Assembly (NCBI GenBank): GCA_015680685.1
Contig: MNCI01012628.1
Span: 1,352,665 to 1,416,664, forward strand
DNA from: Gnetum montanum
Taxonomy: Eukaryota > Streptophyta > Gnetopsida > Gnetales > Gnetaceae
Direction: 5' to 3'
Length of the DNA: 64,000 nt
The translations under genes and the position numbers were made by a program. How positions within the stretch are numbered: the first letter of the stretch is position 1; each line of letters opens with the position of its first letter. Below, one piece after another: positions 34,240 to 46,595 of this stretch. The notes under the pieces are model-generated. The model worked only from the letters and a program-made list of their open reading frames with translations, ran no database searches and had not been told where the DNA came from.

Positions 34240-36546
34240 ATTCCCATCTAACAAAGCTCCATGATTTGATATCTTAGATTATCCTCTATGAAAGTTCAAG
34301 ATGAAGACATATCTTCTAGCACATGGTGATCATGTCTAGAAGGTAATTAGTAGAGGAAGTAACAATGTTATACATGATGATTGAGCTATGAATGCTTTGG
34401 TCTGTGGCTTGGATAGAGCAGTGTGTATGAAGAGATGATAAATGTTGGAGCATTTTCAAGCTATTTATGAAGGAGATGATAAAGTGAAGAAGTCTAAGCT
34501 GCTGACTTTAAGAGTATGTTTTAATGCTTTGAGGATGAAAGAGAATGAAAATGTTAGTAATTTCTTTAGCCAAGTAGATGAGATTGTTAGTGAGATAACT
34601 ATGCTTGATGAAGCACAATAGGATGATATAATCTACAAAAGATTTTATTTCTCCTTCCTAGTAGATTTCAAGCAAAGGTTTCATCCATAGAAGTGGTGAA
34701 AGATCTTTCTAGATTGATAGTAGTTGAGCTCTACAGTATTCTTTCAACCTTTAAAAACAAAAAAGAAGAAACTAGTTGTTTTAGAAAAAAGGAGCAAATT
34801 TCCTTCACAATTGAAGCTAACAAGGATGATCATAAGGAGGAACCATCAACATCAGATTCAAATTTTGATAAGGAGATTGCTAATCTTACCAAAAAGCTTA
34901 GAAGGCTTAAAATGATGAAGGCTCGCAAGAAGCTAATAAAATCATTTTCTTATTATTATTGTAATGATACAGGTCATATGATTGCTAAATATCCAAAGAA
35001 AAAGAAAAATGTAGAAAATTAGAAGAATTAGATGACCAAATTCAAGCCAAAGAACACTTGGTATAGGTTTAATAAATTAAAATCTCAATTAGCTAAAATT
35101 TAGAATTAATTAGAGCATTTAGAAATTAGTATAGAAATCAAGAATGTTGAAGAAAACTCTTTTGTTCATTTTGCTCAAGCTAATATAATAACCAATGATA
35201 CTAATATTGTTACACAAGATTTATTCTCTTTTCAAGCCATGAATGAAGATTATGATTCAAATGATGATTTTCAAAGCTTTATGTATATTAATCCAAATGA
35301 GCAAGGAACTTCTAGTACCATTAAGACTATAGGTTCAAGTGAAGATGAAGATAGACCAAATTCATTAGACATAACTAAAAATAAATATGAAGAAATTGAG
35401 AACATCAATCTAGAAGGGCTAATGAAGCAATTGGAGATGGTAGTCAAAGTTAATGAGAAATCGAAATCAAGAGTTATAAGATGAAACTTGAATTAGCTAA
35501 ACAAGAAAAGTTAAAGCTAAAAAAGGAAGTGTTACTGCTAAATAAGGATATGAAAGGTAAGGCTACTCAAGTAACATCTGATTTATTCAGCAGGTTTACT
35601 CGTAGCTTAGAATAGCTCAAGGATATTATCAATAATAGATGATCAAGCGATTATAAGAGGGATCTTGGTTATGATTCTGAATCCTCAAAAATGATGTCTT
35701 CAACAAAAGTAACAACCTAGAAGATAAATGTTCAAACACAGCCTCCATAGACACAAAATGTTAGCTTACAAATAGGTAAGGGAGTTCTTCCTACTCCAAT
35801 AAGTAAAATCATCATGTATGGCCCTAGAATGATAACTAATTTCTTTCAAGGATATTATTTCAATTGTGGAATACTAGGTCATAAAGTAAGAAATTTTCTA
35901 ATTATAAAAATATGCATTATTTCAATGCTACTAAGTATTTTTCAAGAAATAATAGAACAAGACAACAAGTCTAGAGACCAATCAATACAAGATCTCTCCT
36001 CGTACATTTAGCCTTAAAGAGCTTTTGTAGTCTAGAGACATGGTTTCTTGATAGCAATTATTCTCAACATATGACTAGTAATAGATCAAATTTTATCACA
36101 CTAAAACCCTTTAATGGACATAAAATAAGTTTCAGTGACAAAGCTAGAGCTGTGGTAAGAGGTATTCACTCAATTAAAATTCATGATAATTTTTCTAAAA
36201 TTCATAATGCTTATTTTGTTTATGGTTTACATTATAACTTATTAAGCTTAGGATAATTTTCAAGAGAAGATTATAATATCAGTTTCACACATAAAAAATG
36301 CATATTAGAGAATAAAGAAGAGGAATTTAAAGCCTATGTTACTTGAGTAGAAAATAATTTAAATTCTATAAATGAGTAGCCTTAATGTCTAAATATTATA
36401 TAAGGGACTTGAATGTTTGTGGCCCTTTCAATGTAGCTAGTTTTGATGGCAGTAAATAATTAAAATAAACTTGAATTACTACATATGAATGTTTGTGGCC
36501 CTTTCAATGTAGCTAGTTTGAATGGTAGTAAATATTTCTTTCTTAT
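34240..36546 (+). pseudogene. Gag, protease and start of integrase of copia element D
   Basis: The copia gag signature appears at about 34440-34690 (KSKLLTLRVCFNALRMKENE..SNFFSQVDEIV). A Lys-rich segment and a damaged zinc knuckle YYYCNDTGHMIAKYP follow (34951-35000, from a CxxCxxxxHxxxxC pattern). An acidic ORF is at 35239-35484. Protease is near 36030-36075 (WFLDSNYSQHMTS, the usual DSG being DSN). Pre-integrase follows (HYNLLSLG at 36232-36256). Near 36411-36533 a segment around GAATGTTTGTGGCCCTTTCA is duplicated with a 76-bp offset. The frame is cut at 36546 by element C and resumes at 46596 with DDYTRMSWLTYIEK. Confidence 0.78.
36542..36546 (+). repeat. Target site duplication of element C, left copy
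   Basis: CTTAT precedes the 5' LTR and recurs exactly at 46591-46595. Confidence 0.9.
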
Positions 36547-37418
36547 TGATAAATAATGTTTTTCAATGCTTTGATATTGAGGTGGCCATGATATTGGGTA
36601 CGCGGTATCGTGGCCCAAGATGTGACATTGTACATTCGATATCGCAGGATTCCTCCCGGGTCTATAAATACAACACCTAGGCACACAATTGGGAGTAAGT
36701 TTTTGGCAGTCAAGTAGCGAAACTCTTGCAGTTTGTTCATTTGAGAGTTAGAATATTTTCCAAGTGCCTACAATAGGAGATCTAAGTGTGAATAGATCTT
36801 TATTCAAGCATTGATCTACCTGAGCACACCATTATGTTGGCAATAAAGACGAACTCTTTGATCCATTCCTTGCAGCACTTGAGATTTTCTTTCTTATGCA
36901 TTTACATATTGTTATTTCATGAAATTTACATTAATGTTATTTATGTAACAATTAATTTTGATCAATTAAGCAAATCGTCAAATTACACAAGCACGACCCC
37001 TTCGAGTATACATGTGACAATTGGTAGCTCAGAAATGACTAGTGTTTGACAGCCCAGCAGTGTTTGCACAACATTCAGGATGTGTCTAGGAAGTGGGAAT
37101 GGTTACTTGTGTTAGGCTAGCTTAGACTATAGTTTACTTAGCAATTAATCACTCTTACTTTCAATCACTTGTACTTTTATTCTTGTTCTAAGTGAGTAAT
37201 TCCATAAAAACACAAAATAATAAAAATCTTATGCCTCAGTCACACTTAATCATACAATTGCATTCCACAAGTGGGACTGGGAAGACAACGAATAAACAAC
37301 AAGCACCCAATGTTTAGCTCTAGTGTACTTAGTAATTACAATTTGTGAAATTTGACCGAATCATGCGTATAGGCTCGTATTCGTATGGTTGGGCGTAGGG
37401 GTACCTCGCTGCTCATCA
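36547..37418 (+). repeat. 5' LTR of element C
   Basis: The LTR is 872 bp, from TGATAAATAATG to GCTCATCA. U3 carries GATATTGGGTACGCGGTATCGTGGCC-type repeats at 36588-36650; the TATAAATA box is at 36663-36670 and AATAAA at 36842-36847. The 3' copy is 13 bp longer because of one more partial U3 repeat. Confidence 0.92.
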
Positions 37419-37419
37419 T

Positions 37420-37437
37420 TGGTGCCGTTGCCAAGGA
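37420..37437 (+). other. Primer binding site (tRNA-Asp type) of element C
   Basis: TGGTGCCGTTGCCAAGGA matches the tRNA-Asp complement at 15 of 18 positions. The three mismatches are C-to-T or G-to-A, as expected from decay of methylated cytosines. Confidence 0.8.
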
Positions 37438-37574
37438 TTGTAGTCCTTCGTGCACTATCCAAACCCAGTGAAACTTAGTAACCTCATTGTTCAAACCCTA
37501 AGAGTCAAATCATATGAAAAAACTATTATTATCATTAAATTAAATAGTAACTACACAATGTTTATTAACAAAAA

Positions 37575-39470
37575 ATGTCTTCTTCTCACAGGAGGCCATC
37601 ACCACCCAGGGTAGTTCAGGTGCCTCAACAATACCAGGTGGTATATGCTCATCTCGATGAGTATGTACCTAACTTTACCTTCATCTTACATCAAGATGAA
37701 TTGATGCGATGGTGCGATATGGAAGATAACATTGTGTTTCCACCTAACCGATCTATTCTAGCAATGCTCTAGCTAATGCTCGCACAACACAGGCTTCAAC
37801 ATCTCCATGGAGAATACAAGATGCAAGATCCCAACTCAAGGGATTATCATCCCACTGAAGCACAAAAATTAAGGGATCGGCAGCTAGAGCACCAACATGA
37901 GCTTGTGAAGGGTAAGGGGTCAAACATCTTTCCACCTCCACTTGGCCCAATTGATAAAGGTGACCACTTCTTTAGTGGTTCTCCTCTCTTTGACTTTGTT
38001 TAAGGAGCCCTCAACTAGAATGTGCAATCCACAATCCATAATCCAAGTACTAGTCAAAATGGATCTAATGACAAAAATGGATCTGGAGAAGCAAGTTAAG
38101 AAAAGGGGGACAAAGGAGATCATGATCGCGATCATGGTCACAAGCATCAAAGGAAGGATGATAGGTGTCAGTGTGGAGCAAGCTCCCCTTCTTCTTCCCC
38201 TTCATCGTTGTCGTCTTCTTCTTCATCTAGTTTAGATCGTGGTTGCAAAAGAAATAATCATGATGGAGGTGACTAATGGTACCAAAACAATAGAAGGGAC
38301 TGTCAAGACTGTTGTGACTAAAGACGTGGGCAATCCAGAGAGGCCCATCATCACGAAAGAAGGGCTGGTAGGGAACATTGTAGGAATCACCGTCATGGCC
38401 TTGATGAACCTCTACTTGCTACTCGAGGCATGTTAAATATTGTAGAGGCTATGAGGATTCCAACTAGGCACGTGAAGGATAGTAGAATAAAGAGGCTTGA
38501 TATGAACAATATTCCTCGGTTTGAAGGAGGATATGATGTTGATCCACAAAATCATCTTTAGGCCTTCCAAGATGCATGTGCTTTGCAGAATATTGAAAAT
38601 GATTGGCAAAAGCTAAAATTATTTTTAAGGACACTCATAAAGGAAGCAAAAAATTGGTATCGATCCTTGGAACCAGAATTGATCAAGCGGTGGAGTACAA
38701 TGTTGGAACAATTCAATGAAAAATATCAAATGTACTCTTGAGTATCCAATTTAAGAAAATAAATTCAAGGGTGGAAACAAGGGAATCATGAGACCTTGGA
38801 TGCTATTATTGGCCGATACTACTCTATGTTGCATAGGTGTCCCAGCCATGGATACTCTCAACTTGATCAACTTCATCATATCATAGATGGGTTACGGTCT
38901 GAAACTAGGAAAACCCTTGACGTCTATGCCCAAGGGAGATTGACAGAGTTAAGCACCTATCAGGTTCAAAAATTAATTGAGCAGGTAGCCAAGGAGGAGG
39001 GAGAGTTGAAAAAATGTGAAAATGCAGAAGAATACAACAAAGATTCTTCTATTTGGAAAAAGGGAGTTAGATTTTGTGACAGTGAGGATGAATTCTCCAG
39101 AGATGAGGTGGTCAATCAGAAAACCTTGCCATTCTAGAAATTGCAATAAGAACTCACGAATAAGGTTGATCAATTATGGAACTCCATGGACAATAGGTTT
39201 CAAGTTGTTCTAAAAATTACTGAAGAGTCCAAGGAGCAAAGTGGTGAGTGTGAGTGCCAGAGGTGTAAGGAAGTTGAACACATCATATCTAAGGGTAAAG
39301 GTAAAATGGCTGCAATAGAGATGGCTGCAAATAGTGATTTAGATGATGATAGTGGGTGTGATGTTTGCCAGTATGAAGATCCTAAGGGATGTTGTCTAGT
39401 TGTATTACACTTGCAAGAATTTGGGGTGTATGCCTTACATCCACGACTTGCACAAAGGAAAACACCCAAC
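37575..39470 (+). pseudogene. Gag relic of element C
   Basis: It starts at ATG 37575 (MSSSHRRPSPP), then DEYVPNFTFILHQDEL. The gag core is about 38480-38960 (RFEGGYDVDPQN, KNWYRSLEPELI, RCPSHGYSQLDQLHHIIDG), followed by the C-terminal ORFs 38796-39137 and 39186-39617 (DDDSGCDVCQYEDPKGCC). It is the best-preserved gag in the window and serves as the reference for the broken gag of A. Stops occur at about 37770, 38562, 38740 and 39137, and the stretch 38000-38440 is frameshifted. Confidence 0.82.
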
Positions 39471-42400
39471 AAGGCAATCCTCAACAGTTCCACCAACCAC
39501 AATGATACTACCCAAGTAGAACTCCTCCGCAACCTTACAAAGTATACCAATAGTGGCAACAACCACAATTGTGGGCATTGCCACCTCCAAGACAGCAATA
39601 CCCTTACCAACAACTAGATCCCTACGGTTACTATGTTCAGCAACCTTCATCTCTAAGGGACTCCCCCAGTCATGTTGCTACTTACCAACCTCACCACTAC
39701 CCTCCTGAAGCATACCAATCACCCTATCCAAGGAGAGATGTCACCTACTACCCTCATGCACCTCATGTTCCTACACCTACTCCTCCACCTCTTGCACAAC
39801 TACCACTTGCTCCATCCATGCAAGGTGAATTGCCTGCATAACCACAACAAAGAAATTCCATGAGGGCAGTTAATCTACAATTGGTTAATCCATCCAACGA
39901 GTCAAAACCATGAACAAAAAAAGGACCCTTTTTCATACCTCATAGTCCACCAAAGCCCTCAGACACATCAATGGTTGGTAACCTTGATCCTCCACCTTTC
40001 TTCATTTTCTCTTTATCCGAGACCCCTTCAAATCAAAATCCTTCTTGAATCCATATTGTAATGCTAACACATGTTGTATCTGATTGGATTTGAGATGGTA
40101 ATCAACCTAGAAAATTAGTTGATCTTGGGAGTCCCCTAGTTTACTTGCAAATTGCTAAGAATAAGCCTTGTAAGGCTCTTCTTAACTTTGGTTTCGGTGT
40201 TAATTTGATCTCACATGAGATGTACACAATGTGGAACCTTCCTCCCTTGAAGGCTAGAATTGGCAGACCAGTCCATCACTATTCTATTGGGACTGGTTGA
40301 GGACATCGTCACCACTATTTGTGGGTGGTCATATCCCACTGATTTCCTAGTAATGAAAATAGAGAACTGCAAGGGGGACTATCCAATTATTATGGGAAGG
40401 GCATGGCTAAGTACTATGGATGCCAAAATGGGCATTAGAGATCTTTCTTTAGAAATATCAAAAGAAAATAAATTTGGAAAGATCGAGAAGAAGAGAGTTC
40501 CATGTATAACGTACAATGATTCAGGGTGCCATTGTGTGTAGAAGTTATCGTTAGTAAAGCAAACATCTATCTCTGCATGCAAGCAGTGTGCACCAAAAGT
40601 TGATATCTAGAGATGTCTATACGCAGCAGCCACAAAACAAGAGGGCACCCAGTGGCTAACAGTACATTATGCATAGAACCTACTAAGGGCCTAATGTACG
40701 AATAGGAGTAAGTATGGATAAACTTGAGTAAGTTCATCACCAGCTCTTTGAAGAATCAAATGATGATGTTAATTGGGGTGAGCTAGAAATTTTTGACAAT
40801 TTTAAACAAGAGCCCCTTGAATTAAAGACACTACTAGCTAGAATAGAGTACGTATTTTTGAAAAATAGAAGGTTGGTTATCATTAATGCCAAGCTTGCTA
40901 CTAAACAAAAGAAAAGGCTGATAAAAGTTGTGGAAAAATGGTCAGCAGCCTTTTCTTGGTCATATTCTAAACTTACTAGGATAGATCCAAGAATATCCAG
41001 CACTGAATATACATTGACCCCATCATCAAGCCAAAATGATAACTGCAATGGTGTTTGAATCCCAAGTTAAAATAGATTTTCAAAGAGGAGATTGAACAGC
41101 TCCTCAAAGCGAGATTCATTTACCCTGTCGCAAATAGTGAGTGGGTTAGCCCTCTCATGATTGTGCCAAAGAAAGAAGGAAAATGGTAGGTGTGCATTGA
41201 TTTCCAGCTTCTCAACATGGCAACTCTCAAAGATCATTTTCCATTGCCTTTCATCGATCAAGTGTTGGACACCATTTTGGGGCACAACTTTTACAGCTTT
41301 CTAAATGATTATAGTGGGTATAACCAAATTTGGATTGCACCAGAGGACTAGGAAAAGACAACTTTCACAATTCCTTGGGGGACTTTTTCTTATCGTCAGA
41401 TGCCATTTGGTCTATGTAATGCCCCAGTCACGTTTCAATTATTAGTTCTCAAAATTTTCAAACAATAGATCAGTAGTGAGGTAGAAGGTTTTATGGATGA
41501 TTTTTCTACCTATAGAGCTACGTTCGAGCAAGCCCTAGACTTTCTTGAGCAAGTGTTGAAGAGATGTGTCGAAAAAAACCTCTGGCTCAATTGGAAAAAG
41601 AGCCATCTTATGGTCCAGGAAGGCACAGTCTTGGGGCATTGCATTTCAAAAGCAGGAATCGAGGTGGACCCTAAAAAAGTAAGGTTCATCTAAGGAATAA
41701 CTTGTTAACTTGAAACAGTCAAAGAAGTTCTGTCATTCCTTAGTCATATTGGCTACTACCAGTGATTCATCAAGAATTTTTCCAAAATTTCCAAGCCATT
41801 GGTAGAATTAACAAAGAAGGATGAATCATTTTTCTAGACCCCTAAATGTGAATCAACATTTCAATAGTTGAAGCAAAAGCTTGTTGAAACTCCCATTCTT
41901 CAAGTACCATATTGGTCTAGACCATTTCATGTGATGACCAATGCATTGAATTATGCTTTGGGGGTAGTGCTTATGCAGATGGATGATCAAAGACATCCAC
42001 ATTACATTTAGTGTGCAACTCGAAGCATCAAAACTACACAACTAAACTACACCACCATAGAAAAGGAGTTGATGGCAGTGGTGTTCGCATTAGAGAAGTT
42101 CAAGCACTATGTGCTTGGCTACAAAGTGTTTGTGCACACAGATCATAGCGCCATTAGATTTCTAATGAAAAAATTGACGATGAGCCCTCGTGTCATATGG
42201 TGGCTCATGATTTCTCAGGAATTCGATCTCATGATGGTAGATCATAAAGGTGTGGAGAATGTGGTCACAGTTCACTTATCACAACTAAGATGGGATGACA
42301 AGGAGAAAGAGAGTTCTTTATCTGACCAATTCCCTAATGAATCTCTTATTACAAGTGCTATTAATGCACAAATTCTTGAGGAACCAAAATGGTATGAAAC

Positions 42401-43640
42401 CATCCTCACATATTTTCTCAAGCAATAATTTCCGCAAGGGATGGACACTAGAAAGAAACAATAGTTTCTTCATTGGGTCAAATATTTCATGGAGATTAAT
42501 GAAAACCTTTACAAGGTTTGTCCTGATGGCTTGGTATGTTGGTGTGTCCTTGATATAGATTAATTGCACATTCTCTAGGATGCTCACGAAGGTCCTTGTG
42601 GGGGCCATTATGCTGGGAGATGCATGGCCATAAAATCCTCATGGTAGGGTATTATTGGCCAACAATCTTCAAGGGTGCACATCAATTTGTCTGTGCTTGT
42701 GATCGTTTCTAGAGGGATGGTGGAATGGCAACTCAAATGGAGGGGCCACAACAATGAATACAACCTCTCAAACCATTCAACATTTAGGGCATAGAATTTA
42801 TGGGTCCCATCATACCTTTATTAAATGGAAAGGAATATATAATGGTCATAGTTGACTATTGTACCAAGTGGGCAGAAGCAACAGCCGTCACCAACTGTAC
42901 ATCCACCACTACTGCTCAGTTTGTACAGCAAAACATTGTAAACAAGTTTAGTGTACCTCATGCATTAATTTCTAATAATGGAACTTATTTTATAGGTGCC
43001 ACTTTTTGGAAACTGATGCAATGCTTAGGGGTTGAACATAAGCTCACAACACCATATCAACCCCAAGCCAATGGTCAAGCTGAGGTCACTAATCGGGAGA
43101 TTACAAAAATCTTAATGTGTACCATTAGAATATACCGAAGAGACTGGAGTACTAAATTAAATGATGCCCTTTGGGCCTATCGCTCCACATGAAAGCTTCC
43201 CATAGGTTGTTCTCCCTATGAGCTTGTGTACAGAAAACTACCAACATTGCCTATCCAATTTGAGCTCCGTACAATCTCTACAGCCTATGACCTTGACCTA
43301 GATCTAAGTCTAGCACACAAAAATGATTAATGAGTCTCAACTTGCTAGATAAAAATTGGTTAATGGCCCTATCATCCAATGAAATGTATAAGGCATTCAA
43401 CAAGAAATGCCATGACCTCAAAATAAGGAAAGTCAAGTTTCAACCAGGAGACCCCTGCACATGTACCCCAATGAACCAAATTTCAAATGTTGTGGAAAGG
43501 ACCTTATATCATTGATGGGACTTTTTCATCTAGGGCCATGATCATCTACAAACCTGATAACCCAAATAAGAAATAACTAGTTAACATTCAATAAATAAAA
43601 CCTTTCCATGAGCTGAAGCCAACTAATGCAACAAACACCT
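39471..43640 (+). pseudogene. Pol polyprotein relic of element C
   Basis: A Pro/Gln/Tyr-rich linker (ORF 39569-39841, repeated YYP and PPP) precedes protease (about 40050-40541). The protease active-site segment reads ALLNFGFGVNLIS, so the aspartate is lost. Reverse transcriptase is about 40800-41830, with FMDD at 41490-41501. RNase H is about 41930-42240. The integrase zinc region is about 42578-42730 and the core ORF 42800-43192. Two integrase catalytic positions are changed (first D to E in GIEFMGP, second D to N in SNNGTYF), while the E of GQAEVTN is kept. Stops and shifts occur throughout. The GPYII region near 43500 is frameshifted. Confidence 0.85.
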
Positions 43641-45692
43641 CATTAGATGGATAACCATGCTCAATCTTTTAGATCTCTCCCTTTCAACTTAGTCATGGGG
43701 GAGATGGCCACCCATACTAACACCTTAGATGGCTCATCAGGTTTTGATCTTTATGTTTTACACATTTTTGGTTTTGCAACTTTTTATTTTCATCTTTTTT
43801 GTTTTACATATTTGTATTTTTAAGGTTATTGGTTTTCCCTTAGTTTTTTCTTTACACCATTGTTAATATATTCAATATTTATTTTCTACTCTTTTACTTT
43901 CTTTTATGGTTATGTTTGCTTTTGTTTGATGTGTTTCTCTACTTTTTCTACTAATAAGGTGGTAGGTACAATGGTAATGCACTACTCGATGATGATATGC
44001 GTTATTTGTAATTTGATTGTTGATGTCTAGTTTTTAACTTTGAATGTTGTTACTGACGACTAGGACATTGTTTCTTTTCATGTAACTGGTAGTGAGTCCA
44101 CATCATCCACTCATCCACATACTCTATGGTTTTCCTTGTTTTGGAAGCATGTAGTCTCTTCTTCATTAATACAACTTTAATAAATTGGTGACTTGTGTAG
44201 TTTCTGGAATTGGGAAGGAATTAAAGGTTTGGATAGGGTGTGGCTTTAAAGGGATGCGGTACTCTTTGTGTTTTTCTGTTTTCCTATGTGTAGGGGTGTT
44301 CTCGTAAGCTTCTCACTGTTTTGTGTCATTTCATAATAGGAAGTCAAATAAGTCCTTGCATGGTGTGGTCCTCATCAAAAAAAAAGAGGATTCAAAGCAC
44401 ACCCCTTGGATAAAATAAATATGAAAAATGCATGGGTCTTTGCATAGTGTGGTTCCCATTCAAAAAAAAAACATGAAAATTCAAAGCACACCCCATAGAC
44501 CAAATAAAAGGGCTATAAGCATTGGTTATGAGGCTTTTCTTGTCTCCTCTAACTAAGGCCCTTTCTCACTTCCTACCTTCACTCCAATTTGGAATGGTGG
44601 TTGTTTTGTGGGAGCATTCTTGTATCTCAAGGGATGGACTTGCCTTAGAATGTCGATGCGAAGTCATTGAAAGTGGTTGGTTTTGATCTGGACTAAAGAA
44701 GGATCCTATCAAGTCAATTAATCACAAACTCCACAAGGGACTGCATGTGACTATAATTAGGAACTCCATTCTAGTCTCTCTGTCACCCATCTATGCTTTT
44801 CATGCCTCACCTCACTGCTAGTTTCATCTTTTGATTCAATGTTCTGGTTTGATGTGTTGAGTTTCTCAGTCAGTTACTTTTGGGTTTTTGTACTTAGCTT
44901 TCTATAACCATTAATCATCCATGGTGCCCATGGATTCCTTGGTTTCAAGTTATGCAAGGGAATAAAATGCCTATGCCTACTTTGGGGAGGACCCACTTGC
45001 ATATGTTTTGGTTTGGTTAAGTTAAGTGCTTTACCCTTAGACATTGTTACAATCAAATTCTTTTTATTTACCCCATCCATGTCATCCAATTGTACACACC
45101 TTCACAACTGTTTGTAATGAACTCCTTGTTATTGTTGTGAATACCCTCTTTCCAGTACTCCTTGTGTTAAGCTTTTTCTGAATTATATGGATCAATTCTC
45201 TTACTTAACCCATTTGTCAGTCTTTCCACTGACAATATCGAGCAATCAATCTATCAAAATCATAACTTTACTAGATAAAATCCTCGAAAAGACAAGGTAT
45301 TCAACCATTATCTGTTGTATTATATATACTAATCCTTGGTTTTGTTGTGACTGCAGTGGGAAGTGTGGACTGAAAGAGGGACTGCCATCACCAAGGAAGA
45401 TGCAACATATCACTCATAGGAGATTGTTCCTAATTGCTGGATCTCTTCTACCTCTCCCTTATTCTTCTATTGCCAACAGGGATTGGATGTCCTTTGGATC
45501 CATTGGTGTTCTTCCCTATTATCATGACCACCCAATTTTGTACACATTGTAATATTGTATGGTTGGGTACTTTTGTATTTGTCTATTTTCTCTATGTCAC
45601 TCTTCATGTCAGTCAAATAAGTCCACACCCCCTATGATATTTTGTAAAGGACTTGTTCCTCTTCTTCTATACTCGAGGACGAGTTTTCATTC
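43641..45692 (+). other. 3' noncoding region of element C
   Basis: The region is collinear with that of element 1 and B. The purine tract AGTCATGGGGGAGA is at 43691-43704. The sequence around 44380-44500 contains a duplicated block (TTTGCATGGTGTGG ... TTCAAAGCACACCCC, twice) with A runs. The conserved 60-bp block is at 45297-45356, but the ATG after it is lost (CAGTGGG). An ORF at 45187-45552 spans this area and has no recognisable domain. Confidence 0.65.
45297..45356 (+). other. Conserved 60-bp block ending in CAG, element C
   Basis: It starts AAG|GTATTCAACC and ends TGTGACTGCAG, the same length as in elements 1 and B. Confidence 0.35.
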
Positions 45693-45705
45693 AGTCGTGG
45701 GGATA
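45693..45705 (+). other. Polypurine tract of element C
   Basis: AGTCGTGGGGATA abuts the TGATAAAT start of the 3' LTR. Confidence 0.78.
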
Positions 45706-46590
45706 TGATAAATCATGTTTTTCAATGCTCTAATATTGGGATGGCTGTGATATTGGATACACGATATCAGGTACGCAATATTGTAGCCCAAGATGCAATA
45801 TCGTACATTTGATATCACAGGGTTACTCCCAGGTCTATAAATACAATGCCCAAGCACAAAATTGGGAGTAAGTTTTTGGTAGTCAAGTAGTGAAATTCTT
45901 GCAATTTGTTCATTTGAGAGTTAGAATATTTTCCAAGTGCCCGTAGTAGGAGATCTAAGTGTGAACGGATCTTTATTCAAGCATTGATATACCTGAGCAC
46001 ACCATTGTGTTGGCAATGAAGATGAACTCTTTGATCCATTCCTTGCAACACTTGAGATTTTCTTTCTTATGCATTACATATTGTTATTTCATGCAATTTA
46101 CATTAATGTTATTTATGAAAAAATTAATTTTTATCAATTAAGCAAATAATTAAATTACACAAGCACGACCCCTTCGAGCATACGTGTGATACTTGGTAGC
46201 TCAAAAATGACTAGCATTTGACAGCCCAACAATGTTTGCACAATGTTTAGGATGTGTCCGGGAGGTGGGAATAGTTACTTGTGTTAGGCTAGATTAGACT
46301 ATACTTTACTTAGCAATTAATCGCTCTTACTTTCAATCACTCATACTTTTATTTTTTTTCTAGGTGAGTAATTCCATAAAAACACAAAATAATAAAAATC
46401 TTATGCCTCGGTCACACTTAACCATACAATTGCATTCCACAAGTGGGACTAGGAAGACTATGAACAAACAACATGCACACACTGTTTAGCTGTAGTGTAC
46501 TTAGTAATTACAGTTTGTGGAATTCGATTGGATCATGTGTACATGCTCATATTCATATGGTTGGGCGTAGGGGTACCTTGCCGCTCATCA
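45706..46590 (+). repeat. 3' LTR of element C
   Basis: The 885-bp partner of 36547-37418 runs from TGATAAATCATG to GCTCATCA. The TATAAATA box is at 45836-45843. It has one more partial GATATC-type repeat in U3 than the 5' copy. Confidence 0.92.
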
Positions 46591-46595
46591 CTTAT
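46591..46595 (+). repeat. Target site duplication of element C, right copy
   Basis: CTTAT directly follows the 3' LTR and matches 36542-36546. Confidence 0.9.

Larger units (their letters stand above)
36547..46590 (+). mobile_element. Complete Athila-like element C
   Basis: A 10044-bp element with both LTRs (36547-37418, 45706-46590), a tRNA-Asp-type primer site, gag, pol, a purine tract and perfect CTTAT target duplications. It lies inside the integrase region of copia element D. The LTR starts TGATAAAT rather than TGATGAG but still ends GCTCATCA. It shows the same gag-pol order and 3' noncoding blocks as B, again without a long third ORF. Confidence 0.93.

Noticed and set aside
45187-45552. 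The 121-codon ORF in the 3' region of element C as a gene
   Set aside because: It is absent from the collinear regions of elements 1 and B, has no recognised domain and spans the conserved noncoding 60-bp block.
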